This document shows, one piece after another, positions 17,246-24,759 of a DNA stretch of 64,000 bases (positions are counted from its first letter, which is position 1; every line of letters begins with the position of its first letter). This DNA is from Slackia faecicanis (lineage in GTDB: Bacteria; Actinomycetota; Coriobacteriia; Coriobacteriales; Eggerthellaceae), in assembly GCF_003725295.1 (NCBI RefSeq), contig NZ_QICB01000004.1, positions 62,001 through 126,000 of the forward strand, read 5' to 3'. The notes beneath the pieces are model-generated. The model worked only from the letters and a program-made list of their open reading frames with translations. It searched no databases and had not been told where the DNA came from. A program made the position numbers and the translations under genes.

Positions 17246-18364
17246 ATGACCCAGCTTGCACCCAACCGTTACGACGTCGTCGGCAGCTTCCTGCGCCCCG
17301 AGCGCCTCAAGGAGGCGCGCGCCCAGCACGCCGCCGGCGCCATCGACGACGCCGCGCTGACCGCGATCGAAAACGAATGCATCACGGAATTGATCGAAAG
17401 GGAGAAGGCCGCCGGCCTGCGCTTTATCACCGACGGCGAGTTCCGACGCGGCTACTGGCACCTCGACTTCATGTGGGGATTCGGCGGCATCGACCACGTC
17501 GAGCTCGAGCGCGGCTACCAGTTCGTCGGCGAAGAAACCACGAAGGGTTCGGCCATCCTGACGGGCAAGATCACCGGCAGCGGCCATCCGTTCATCGAGC
17601 ATTTCAAGTTCGTTCAGCAGTTCGAAGACGAGAACCACACCGCCAAGCAAACCGTTCCCGCGCCCGCTCAGCTTCTGCTCGAGCTGTACCGCAACGAAGC
17701 CGCCATCGAACGCGTGCACGCCATCTACCCCGACGAGGAAGAGCTTTTCGCGGACATCGCCGCGGCGTATCGCACCTTCATCGAAGAAATCTACGAAGCC
17801 GGCTGCCGCAACCTGCAGTTCGACGACTGCACCTGGGGCATCCTGGTCGACGACCGCTACTGGAAAGACCGCCGCGGCGACGATTTCTCCGAAATCACCG
17901 AGGCAGAAAAGTACCTGCGCTTGAACAACCTTGTGCTGGAAGGCAAGCCCGAAGGCATGGTGATCAATACGCACGTATGCCGCGGCAATTACCACTCCAC
18001 CTACGCCAGCAGCGGCCCGTACGATGCCATCGCACCGTTCCTGTTCTCGCGCGAACATACAGATGCGTTCTACCTGGAGTTCGATGACGAACGCTCCGGC
18101 AGCTTCGAGCCGCTGAAATACGTTCCCGAAGGCAAGAAGGTCGTCTTGGGCCTGATTACCACGAAGCGCCCCGAACTGGAAGACCGCGATGCCGTGATCG
18201 CCCGCATCCACGAAGCCGCGCAAATCGTGCCGCTTGAAAACCTGTGCCTGTCGCCGCAGTGCGGTTTCGCGAGCTGCGAGATCGGCAACAAACTCACCGA
18301 AGACGAGCAGTGGGCGAAAGTCGCGCTGGTCAAAAGCATCGCCGAGGAAGTCTGGGGCTGCTAG
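17246..18364 (+). CDS. MetE-related cobalamin-independent methyltransferase (YxjG/YxjH type)
   Basis: A 372-residue single-module protein of the MetE C-terminal family. It begins with RYDVVGSFLRPERLKEAR, contains TDGEFRRGYWHLDFMWG, LQFDDCTWG and NTHVCRGNYHS (a His-x-Cys zinc ligand pair), and ends with LCLSPQCGFAS, the C-terminal zinc-binding Cys. Full MetE has an extra N-terminal half. These short proteins transfer methyl groups to a thiol such as homocysteine in methionine synthesis or salvage; the methyl donor is uncertain. ATG at 17246 follows AGAGGA. It follows a LysR gene and ends at a strong hairpin. Confidence 0.82.
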   Translation: MTQLAPNRYDVVGSFLRPERLKEARAQHAAGAIDDAALTAIENECITELIEREKAAGLRFITDGEFRRGYWHLDFMWGFGGIDHVELERGYQFVGEETTKGSAILTGKITGSGHPFIEHFKFVQQFEDENHTAKQTVPAPAQLLLELYRNEAAIERVHAIYPDEEELFADIAAAYRTFIEEIYEAGCRNLQFDDCTWGILVDDRYWKDRRGDDFSEITEAEKYLRLNNLVLEGKPEGMVINTHVCRGNYHSTYASSGPYDAIAPFLFSREHTDAFYLEFDDERSGSFEPLKYVPEGKKVVLGLITTKRPELEDRDAVIARIHEAAQIVPLENLCLSPQCGFASCEIGNKLTEDEQWAKVALVKSIAEEVWGC

Positions 18365-18373
18365 GCGAGCCAT

Positions 18374-18411
18374 GCGCCGATCGCGTACAGTCCCTCAGAC
18401 GCGATCGGCGC
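18374..18411. terminator. bidirectional hairpin between convergent genes
   Basis: Thirteen-bp perfect arms (18374-18386 and 18399-18411) with a 12-base loop. It separates the MetE-like gene from the leftward XRE gene; no long T run on either side. Confidence 0.65.
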
Positions 18412-18476
18412 CCCACGCTTCCACTCGGGCGACGAGGCGCGTAAGGGCGGCGTCTTCCCTCAAGAAGGCATATTTC

Positions 18477-18737
18477 TCATTCGCGCACAAGGCGATCGAC
18501 CGTGCGCTGGATGGCGATGTTCTGCTCTTGAGTGATGTCTTCTTGAAACGACAGCAACGTGTTCGCGTCGGTCTTCAGCAGGCGCGCAAGCGCAGGAACC
18601 AACGTTATGTCGGGATAACTTGCCCCGCGCTCCCATTTGTTCACTGCGGGCGTCGAAACGCCCAGGCGCGTTGCCACCTGCTCCTGCGTCATGCCAAGCT
18701 CGAGACGCTTTGCGCGAATGACTTCGTTGATTTTCAT
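18477..18737 (-). CDS. XRE-family regulator, probably truncated
   Basis: An 86-residue protein with a Cro/CI helix-turn-helix (IRAKRLELGMTQEQVATRLGVSTPAVNKWERG) and YPDITLVPALARLLKTDANTLLSF. Full-length relatives carry another 100-250 residues. Directly after the stop, in another frame, bases 18395-18476 would encode NEKYAFLREDAALTRLVAR and a short tail, which looks like the family's C-terminus. I infer an internal deletion plus a frameshift, leaving only the DNA-binding half. ATG at 18737 follows AAGGGG. It could still bind DNA. Confidence 0.7.
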   Translation of the reverse strand: MKINEVIRAKRLELGMTQEQVATRLGVSTPAVNKWERGASYPDITLVPALARLLKTDANTLLSFQEDITQEQNIAIQRTVDRLVRE

Positions 18738-18844
18738 GATTGCCCCTTCGGTCGAAAGCATATCCGGTCGGCGCGCCTTGACGTTATTTAACTGGATGAG
18801 CGAACGGCCCGCAATTGAGGATCCGTCGCGATGCGGGCAAGGAA

Positions 18845-18863
18845 AATTAACCGCTGGTTAATT
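18845..18863 (-). promoter_or_regulatory. AT-rich palindrome between two XRE genes
   Basis: AATTAACC-GCT-GGTTAATT is a perfect inverted repeat overlapping the stop of the 68-residue XRE gene. On the minus strand it is followed by TTTT-type sequence, so it could be a weak terminator or an operator for the downstream XRE gene. Confidence 0.4.
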
Positions 18864-19068
18864 AGAAGTAGAACAGTTCTTCGAATTTTTTGTCGAGCGC
18901 GATGCAGAGAATGAGCGCGAGTTTCGCCGTAGGGCTGAATTGCCCCGTTTCGATGGAGCTAATCGTGTTTCGAGACACCCCCGTCAACTCAGCGAGCTGC
19001 GCCTGCGAAAGACCGCGCTGGTTGCGCGCCTCTCGCAGGGAGTTTTTAAGAATCAACGATTCCTTCAT
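18862..19068 (-). CDS. small XRE-family regulator
   Basis: A 68-residue protein that is almost only a helix-turn-helix: LREARNQRGLSQAQLAELTGVSRNTISSIETGQFSPTAKLALIL, ending FEELFYF. This compact type usually represses its own operon. It starts seven bases after the stop of the DUF6442 gene, so the two form an operon. ATG at 19068 chosen; an upstream in-frame ATG would overlap the neighbour. Confidence 0.88.
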   Translation of the reverse strand: MKESLILKNSLREARNQRGLSQAQLAELTGVSRNTISSIETGQFSPTAKLALILCIALDKKFEELFYF

Positions 19069-19075
19069 AGTCTCA

Positions 19076-19390
19076 TCAACCCGCAACCACATAGGCGCAC
19101 AAGCATCCAAGCGCGACGGCGCCGTACAATATAGCTATCAGGAGAGTCCACCCCGACCTGGTCTTTCTCCATTTATAAGCGCCCGCGGCAGCAAGATATA
19201 CAAACAGGATGGCCAGCAAATCGTACGGATTCCCACCCTTGAAAAGCATGCGGATGAGGAAGATAGAGGCGACCGCCGCCGCTACAGCGATTATTCCCCA
19301 GGTTCCCGCCTCGTCGGCCATCATGCGTTCGCGCTCATCCCAGCACCGATTCTCAAGACGGCTTTTAGCGAGAACTTCTTCCCTGTCCAT
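19076..19390 (-). CDS. DUF6442 family membrane protein
   Basis: A 104-residue protein with an N-terminal charged segment (MDREEVLAKSRLENRCWDE) and three hydrophobic helices. The start motif and topology match the DUF6442 family, which is regularly paired with a small XRE regulator as here. The role is unknown. ATG at 19390 chosen over 19402. Confidence 0.8.
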   Translation of the reverse strand: MDREEVLAKSRLENRCWDERERMMADEAGTWGIIAVAAAVASIFLIRMLFKGGNPYDLLAILFVYLAAAGAYKWRKTRSGWTLLIAILYGAVALGCLCAYVVAG

Positions 19391-19536
19391 AGCTGCCTCC
19401 AATTATGCCAAGTTTTATTGTCATCGCCAGTATAAGAATGCCAATAAAACTTGTCAAACAGCCGTTTACAACGAAAGAGGGCGCGATGGAAGGCGCCGTG
19501 GCAAAACGTCGGATCAGTCCGACAACTCACTCTTTT

Positions 19537-19574
19537 AAAGGCAAAATGTCAGGTTGACTCGACATTTTGCCTTT
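19537..19574 (-). terminator. long hairpin, probable terminator of yjdF
   Basis: Fourteen-bp perfect arms (19537-19550 and 19561-19574) with a 10-base loop. A second small hairpin GTCGGA/TCCGAC lies at 19508-19523 followed on the minus strand by GTTTTGC. Together they end transcription leaving yjdF. Confidence 0.6.
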
Positions 19575-19683
19575 ATATATGCAACCGCCCCTATAGCCGA
19601 CGATGCCATATACGAACGAGAGCTCGCTCCGTTCCATCGAAGCATGCGATGTGATGGAGGGGTTCGGCGGCGCAGCGCAGCCA

Positions 19684-20265
19684 TCAATGACCTTTATGCT
19701 TGTGCTTTCGCTTCTCCTGACGAAGGGCGAAGCGAGCGTCGGAGTCGGCCCTCTTGCGAACGGCCCGAACGCGGCGGCGATCGCCCTTGGCCGCTTCGCG
19801 CGCTTCGGCGAGCACCTACTGGGCTTTGGCCCCCAAGGAAACGTTGCGCCTCGTCTGCTTGCGCACTTCTCGCTGACGACGCTTCGGGTTCTTCGCCATA
19901 GGAGGCACGTCGGCGGCGCTTTCGGAGAAGCCGTCTGCACCAGCATCACGCGCGGAACCAGCCCACCGCGGCGACCCTCCCTCGCGCAAGCGAGGGAGCC
20001 GTTGGCGCTGCGCCGGCCGGCCGGGCAGAACAACGCCAGCTGCATCCTCGCGGACACACGCCGCGGCCTTGCGCTCTCCAGAAAAGCGCAGACAATCCCA
20101 AGCATGGCTCAGAATGAGTTGCTCTATTTCTTCGCTGGACGGCTCCGCCCCAAACACGATGCGAGAAACGAAAAGCCTCCCGTTGTCGATACGTTGAACG
20201 ACGCCCTCCCAAAATCGACCGTCATGAAAAACGGCCAGGGTGCACGACACGCTGATTTTCCGCAT
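19684..20265 (-). pseudogene. yjdF: yjdF (DUF2992) interrupted by an in-frame amber codon
   Basis: The ATG at 20265 follows AAAAGGAGG. The N-terminal part (SVSCTLAVFHDGRFWEGVVQRIDNGRLFVSRIVFGAEPSSEEI, in two runs TLAVFHDGRFWEGVVQR and RLFVSRIVFGAEPSSEEIE) matches the YjdF family. After AKNPKRRQREVRKQTRR and GAKAQ comes TAG at 19816-19818. The same frame continues with VLAEAREAAK, RFALRQEKRKHKHKGH and a stop at 19684, exactly the conserved YjdF C-terminus. The family normally has Gln at the TAG, so one C-to-T change explains it. A 50-residue low-complexity insert precedes the C-terminal part. YjdF function is unknown; it is often controlled by an azaaromatic-sensing riboswitch. Confidence 0.8.
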
Positions 20266-20531
20266 GGCAATCCTCCTTTTATGTGAAACCATGCGGAGAA
20301 GGGACAACCAAGGAGGCAGGTTACTGACGAAAGCCGCGAATGCACGAACGGCGGCCTTTCGCGCCCCGACTACCCGACGAGGCCGTGTTTTCATCTCCGA
20401 TAAAACCAATATAGCGCTTTACCGCAATCAGCCCGTGGCCGATACGCGAATTGCTCGCCAGATAATTATCGCGGCGCTTCGAACATCCGAGAAGAGAAGC
20501 TCACAGCACAACGCCGCGAGGACCGTGCGCC

Positions 20532-21299
20532 CTATGCACGGCGCACAGGGTGGCGAATGACCGTCTTGAGGTTTTCAGGCTTCGTGCGGCGCGGGTCGGC
20601 GAGATAAATCTCGTGGTGCAGCCTCACATTCGGCACGGCGCCGTTCGAATCAAGCGCGGCAAGCACCGCAGAGCCGTCGAATCCTCCTTGTGCCCTATGC
20701 CCTACGGGCGATTCGCCGCCCTCGGCAATGTCGCAAGGCAATCCCTCGCTGTGCATATAGGCCGACAGCTTCTCAACGGAAGCAGGCTCGTCGTCATACG
20801 AGCCGCGGTGCATAACCTGAACGCACGGCCCTTCAGCGAAATGCACCAGATACGGAACCCCTTCCGCATATCCCTCCGATGCTCTCTCGCACGCCTCCGC
20901 CAACGCAGGCTTCTTCTTTGCCAATTCAGCGCACGCCCATGCGAACACCTCGGGCGTCACGAAATCAGGCTGGCAAATGAGCGAAACCCACGAAAGCGCA
21001 CCCTTGTCGACGATCGAAGCACCATCGAACGCGCCTGCGCCTGCCCACCACAGGCCTTCAAGCGGCGGCACCACGTAATCGAAATACCCCTCGGGCTGCC
21101 ACGCGCCCATCTTCGACATTTTCACCGTATACGAAAGCCCGTAAAGCAGTTCGAGCGCCCTCGCGTAGGCGCCATCGGGCTCGTTCGGATCTCCCGTGCC
21201 CGCCACGGCGAAAAACGTCATCGGCGGAACTTCGATGAAAACAGGCTTGGCCTTGGGCATGTAAAGATCCTTGTATTCCTTCTTGAAATCGAGCGGCAT
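20532..21299 (-). CDS. GyrI-like small-molecule-binding protein
   Basis: A 255-residue cytoplasmic protein of the GyrI-like/SHS2 family. It begins MPLDFKKEYKDLYMPKAKP, then VEVPPMTFFAVAGTGDPN-like sequence (here IEVPPMTFFAVAGTGDPNEP), and ends LHHEIYLADPRRTKPENLKTVIRHP, all typical of stand-alone GyrI-like proteins. They bind or hydrolyse lipophilic or cationic compounds; the ligand is unknown. ATG at 21299 follows GGGAGG. It is 50 bases after the YjbR-type gene and likely co-transcribed. Confidence 0.82.
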   Translation of the reverse strand: MPLDFKKEYKDLYMPKAKPVFIEVPPMTFFAVAGTGDPNEPDGAYARALELLYGLSYTVKMSKMGAWQPEGYFDYVVPPLEGLWWAGAGAFDGASIVDKGALSWVSLICQPDFVTPEVFAWACAELAKKKPALAEACERASEGYAEGVPYLVHFAEGPCVQVMHRGSYDDEPASVEKLSAYMHSEGLPCDIAEGGESPVGHRAQGGFDGSAVLAALDSNGAVPNVRLHHEIYLADPRRTKPENLKTVIRHPVRRA

Positions 21300-21349
21300 T
21301 GCGAACCTCCCTGCGCTGCACCCGTGGAAACAAGCCGTATCGACACGGC

Positions 21350-21757
21350 CTAAATAGCGGAAAGCCCTTCGTCGGATGTCGAGGCGATTTCGCGCTGCAG
21401 CTTCTTGGTAAGCTTGGAAAACACCAGGCCATACGAGTGGTCGCACAACTCCACGAGCAAACTGCCAGCCACATCTGCATCGAGGTCGATCGATATCCAA
21501 TTGCGTTTATCCATGTAAAACCCTGGATAAACGGCATGAGGGAGATCCAAACGCAGGGCTTCAGCCCATGCAGGATCGCATTTCAGAGTCAAAAGATGAC
21601 GCCCTCTATACGGCTCCTTATGCTCGGGGCCCACCGTGAATTCGGCAGCGAACATCTTGCCGCCTACCAGGTAGCGCCACCACTCCCATTCGGCTTTGAA
21701 ATCTTTTTCGGCGCCAGGCTTGGCGCGCAAATACGCATCGATTTCCTCAGTCTTCAT
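21350..21757 (-). CDS. MmcQ/YjbR family protein
   Basis: A 135-residue protein of the MmcQ/YjbR (CyaY-like fold, DUF419) family. It has the expected N-terminal helix with YLRAKPGAEKDFKAEWEW, LTLKCDPAWAEALR, and YPGFYMDKRNWISIDL, followed by a C-terminal helix with HSYGLVFSKLTKKLQ. Members are often labelled DNA-binding but the function is not established. ATG at 21757 follows CAGGAGG. It is first in a short operon with the GyrI-like gene. Confidence 0.85.
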   Translation of the reverse strand: MKTEEIDAYLRAKPGAEKDFKAEWEWWRYLVGGKMFAAEFTVGPEHKEPYRGRHLLTLKCDPAWAEALRLDLPHAVYPGFYMDKRNWISIDLDADVAGSLLVELCDHSYGLVFSKLTKKLQREIASTSDEGLSAI

Positions 21758-21918
21758 CGAATCCTCCTGACAACATGACGCGCCCATCCTACAGAAGAAA
21801 ACTGGACAACGCATGGCCTGTTTCGAAGTAAAGAGAGTCCTACGCCAAAAAAAACGACCAGGCAAGCCTGCACGACCAAGCAACAGCCAACGCAGGCGCG
21901 GGGCCGTAGGCGCAGCCC

Positions 21919-22779
21919 CTAAAGAAACGTTGCCGACACGAGCGTTTCAGTGCGTGGATAAAACACGATGCGAATTCTATCTCCCACGGCTGATGTCGCG
22001 AAAAACTCGATTTCGTCGCCATCGATCGACGCCAGCTCTATGCGATGCAATGTCGACCCCTCAACGCCACCTTGGACCTCCGCGAAGTCGACCTCCGTCA
22101 CTTCGCCCGAAAAGCCTCCTTTTCGGGCATCGCCGGCGCGTTTAACCGTGTCTATCTCGACAATCGAGGCCTCGATATTCTGCGGACCCGCCGCCATGTC
22201 GATCGCCAAACGCGAAAAACGGACGACCCCGAGTGCAAGCGCAGCACAGGCCAGCACTGCGATAGTCACGATAATCACGTCGCTTATCACGCGTCCCCGC
22301 AACAACACGACGTTGCAACGATTGCCAAAACGCGCACGAAACACACGCCACACGATTACAACCCAAGCAATCGTCGCTATCGCAACCCCCGCAACAAGCA
22401 CCATGCGAGCGGTGCCGTAGGGAAGAAATCCGGAAACCGCAATTCCAAGCGCCCACACTCCGACGACGCCCGCCACTTCCGAAGCCGCGCACAACAACAC
22501 GGGACGTTCGGCCCTAAGGGCCTCTTTGTAAGAAAATTCCAGTCGTTGATTACGGCCCTTGTCCCACGCACCGCGCAAGACCGTTCCCGTCAAAACAGCG
22601 CAGATGCCGCCGAGGAGCAAAGCCGCCAGAATCATCGACGCAGCACCCGCAGCGTACGTAATCAATCCTGCCGCGCCGACGCGCGAGGCTGCACGGGAAT
22701 AAAGAATACATGCAGCGGCGCATGCCGCCACTATCCCTGCCGCAATACGTGTTTTACGCGAAACGCTCGACTTCGCCAT
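21919..22779 (-). CDS. unrecognised membrane protein
   Basis: A 286-residue protein with about six hydrophobic helices over residues 10-190, then a soluble C-terminal domain of about 90 residues rich in beta strands (ASIVEIDTVKR, EVTEVDFAEVQGG, RIRIVFYPRTETLVSATFL). The layout suggests a membrane protein with an extracellular or cytoplasmic beta domain. I recognise no family. It begins directly after the stop of the WYL regulator gene, so it is co-transcribed with it and may be under its control. Confidence 0.75.
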   Translation of the reverse strand: MAKSSVSRKTRIAAGIVAACAAACILYSRAASRVGAAGLITYAAGAASMILAALLLGGICAVLTGTVLRGAWDKGRNQRLEFSYKEALRAERPVLLCAASEVAGVVGVWALGIAVSGFLPYGTARMVLVAGVAIATIAWVVIVWRVFRARFGNRCNVVLLRGRVISDVIIVTIAVLACAALALGVVRFSRLAIDMAAGPQNIEASIVEIDTVKRAGDARKGGFSGEVTEVDFAEVQGGVEGSTLHRIELASIDGDEIEFFATSAVGDRIRIVFYPRTETLVSATFL

Positions 22780-23718
22780 CTACCGGCCCCTTTCCAGCAT
22801 GGCTCGCGCTTGGCCATTCATCCAATCATGCACCCAAACCGGCTCGAGTATCTCTAATTGTGCGCCATAAGAAAACAAGTGATGAAGCATTCGGTCGCTC
22901 GGCTGGCAAAATACCGTCACCGATAAAAACCCGTCAGGCGCAACGTCGATAACGTCGGGGGCGAATTCCTCTCGAACACGACTGGCCGCCTCGGGAGCGA
23001 ATATCATAGAAAGACGGGGCGCGCCGGCGGGCTGGCCACCTTGGGCAGCCCGCCCATCAGGCCCGATAAAACGCGTGATGGCCGGGGCTTCGCGCGGCTC
23101 GAACACGGCGGGCAAAAGCTCGATCGACTCCCAATCCATGCGCAACAGCTTGAACGTACGCCAATCACGGCGCGCCCTGCACCATGCGCGCAGATACCAC
23201 GACCGCTCTTTGAACAAAAGCTTCGCAGGTTCGACCTCGCGCACGGTCAGGCGATCGGTGCCATCGCGATACGAAAACCGCAAGACATGGCGGTGCACAA
23301 TGGCCTCGCGCGCAACGTCGAAAGCGCGACGACACGTTGGCGGAGCACCCCAAAAAGAGAAATCGACTTCGATCCAATCGCTCGGCTCCCGACGAAAGAG
23401 TCCGGCGAGCCGCCTTGCAAGGCCGCCATCGGCGGCAACGGGCACGTCTATGCTCGAGATGAGGGAAAGCGCTGCGAGCACATCGTCTTTTTCCGCATCA
23501 CTCACGAACGACGACTCGATTGCGTACCCTGGCAACAAACGCACGCCGCCGCCTTTTCCTTGCACCGTATAGATAGGAACGCCCGCAGCCGAGAGCGCCT
23601 CGATATCTCGACGCACCGTACGCGGCGATACCTCGAGCATGCGGGCAAGATCGCCCACCGTGCATGTTTCCCGCGACATCACCGCGTAGACGATTTCGAA
23701 GAGACGCTGTTGTTTCAC
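22780..23718 (-). CDS. HTH-WYL domain transcriptional regulator
   Basis: A 312-residue protein with an N-terminal DeoR-type helix-turn-helix (LARMLEVSPRTVRRDIEALSAAGVPIYT) and a WYL domain (HVLRFSYRDG, LLFKERSWYLRAWC, FKLLRM), with a C-terminal WCX-type region ending in LEPVWVHDWMNGQA. WYL proteins sense nucleotides or other ligands and regulate stress, DNA repair or defence genes. GTG at 23718 follows GGGGCGAGG. Its stop abuts the start of the membrane protein gene. Confidence 0.88.
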   Translation of the reverse strand: MKQQRLFEIVYAVMSRETCTVGDLARMLEVSPRTVRRDIEALSAAGVPIYTVQGKGGGVRLLPGYAIESSFVSDAEKDDVLAALSLISSIDVPVAADGGLARRLAGLFRREPSDWIEVDFSFWGAPPTCRRAFDVAREAIVHRHVLRFSYRDGTDRLTVREVEPAKLLFKERSWYLRAWCRARRDWRTFKLLRMDWESIELLPAVFEPREAPAITRFIGPDGRAAQGGQPAGAPRLSMIFAPEAASRVREEFAPDVIDVAPDGFLSVTVFCQPSDRMLHHLFSYGAQLEILEPVWVHDWMNGQARAMLERGR

Positions 23719-23771
23719 GGCCTCGCCCCATTTCCCTCTGCGTTCGAAGCATCGACGGCATCGTACGGCGT

Positions 23772-24386
23772 CTATTCCTGCGGCGAAACATTCTCCAGAA
23801 GCGCGACGAAGCGCGCCGCGGCCGAAGACGGGCGCCGCGGAAGAAGCGTCACTGACGAGACGCCTTCGGCAACGATGGTCTCGATACGGCAGACGCCGCC
23901 CCACAGCTTCTCGCACGCGGCGGCCGACACGTCCGACACCTCGATGATGTCGACGCTGCCGCCCAAATTCGCAACCACGCCGAGTTCGTCGTCGTAGATA
24001 TCGCCGATCGGCACCAATTCCAGATGCAACGAAGGGTCGGCCTCGTGAATGCGGGGCCACGCGGCGAGCGCCGCATGCGCGGGGCACGCCGCCGAAATCC
24101 CCAAACGCACCGTCGTGCCGCCGAACGCCTCCTGTTCGCGGGCACGGCGCAACACGTCTTCGGACATGCGCATGATCGCGCGCGCGTCTTCGACGACCGA
24201 TGCGCCGGCGGGCGTGAGAAACACGCCGCGACGCGTGCGGCTGAACAGCTCGATGCCGTATTCGCCTTCGAACGTTTCGATGCGCTTGGCAAGGGCGGGG
24301 GTCGATACGCCGAGCTGCTTGGCGGCCTTCGAGAAGCTGCCGCAATCCGCCGCCGCGACGACGGAATCGAGCCTTCGGTCGTACAC
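23772..24386 (-). CDS. shortened LysR-family regulator
   Basis: A 204-residue protein. The LysR helix-turn-helix is complete (DSVVAAADCGSFSKAAKQLG, VSTPALAKRIETFEGEYG, LFSRTRRGVFLTPAG). The effector domain is only about 115 residues instead of about 210: after WGGVCRIETIVAEGVSSV the sequence jumps to a typical LysR C-terminus (LLPRRPSSAAARFVALLE). I infer an in-frame internal deletion of one lobe. It could act constitutively or be inert. GTG at 24386 follows AAAGGAGGG. It lies 53 bases before the WYL gene on the same strand. Confidence 0.75.
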   Translation of the reverse strand: MYDRRLDSVVAAADCGSFSKAAKQLGVSTPALAKRIETFEGEYGIELFSRTRRGVFLTPAGASVVEDARAIMRMSEDVLRRAREQEAFGGTTVRLGISAACPAHAALAAWPRIHEADPSLHLELVPIGDIYDDELGVVANLGGSVDIIEVSDVSAAACEKLWGGVCRIETIVAEGVSSVTLLPRRPSSAAARFVALLENVSPQE

Positions 24387-24423
24387 CCCGCCCTCCTTTC
24401 TTTCCCCGCAGTTTTCCACAGTG

Positions 24424-24442
24424 TATTAACTAATTGTTAATA
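24424..24442 (-). promoter_or_regulatory. palindrome upstream of the short LysR gene
   Basis: TATTAAC (24424-24430) and GTTAATA (24436-24442) flank TAATT, 38 bases before the GTG start. The inverted-repeat size and position fit a LysR autoregulatory site. Confidence 0.45.
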
Positions 24443-24495
24443 ACCTTTTCCCCTTTTTCTTAATAATCAGGGGATAACTTAGCTTGAGTGTTTTG

Positions 24496-24513
24496 TTTTA
24501 GTTAACACTAAAA
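24496..24513 (-). promoter_or_regulatory. second AT-rich palindrome
   Basis: TTTTAGT (24496-24502) and ACTAAAA (24507-24513) flank TAAC. It lies about 110 bases before the LysR start; role unknown. Confidence 0.3.
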
Positions 24514-24589
24514 AAGATACTTTTGTCCGGTGGGTAATCGACATAAATGCCCAGGAAATGTAAAACGGCCGGATAAATGCATAAAAAAT

Positions 24590-24614
24590 GGGCCCTCGCA
24601 CAGAGCGAAGGCCC
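24590..24614 (-). terminator. intrinsic terminator of the aminopeptidase gene
   Basis: Arms GGGCCCTCGC and GCGAAGGCCC pair with one mismatch around ACAGA, and the minus strand continues ATTTTTTATG. Confidence 0.75.
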
Positions 24615-24759
24615 GATTCATGCATCGATCGCTATTCAGTTGCAAAGTGGAAATGGGGAAAACTTTTCAAACGCGTCGCGGCGCTTGGGGAAAACCCGCC
24701 GAAACCCCGGGCGGCACGACCACGCTGCAAGAGTTCGGCAGCGAGAGCAAAGGCGGCCG

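Larger units (their letters stand above)
24387..24759. other. AT-rich intergenic region upstream of the short LysR gene
   Basis: No gene is seen in 373 bases. The stretch is strikingly AT-rich against its surroundings and holds two palindromes (24424-24442 and 24496-24513) and, at its right end, the terminator of the aminopeptidase gene. It should contain the promoter of the short LysR gene. Confidence 0.6.
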
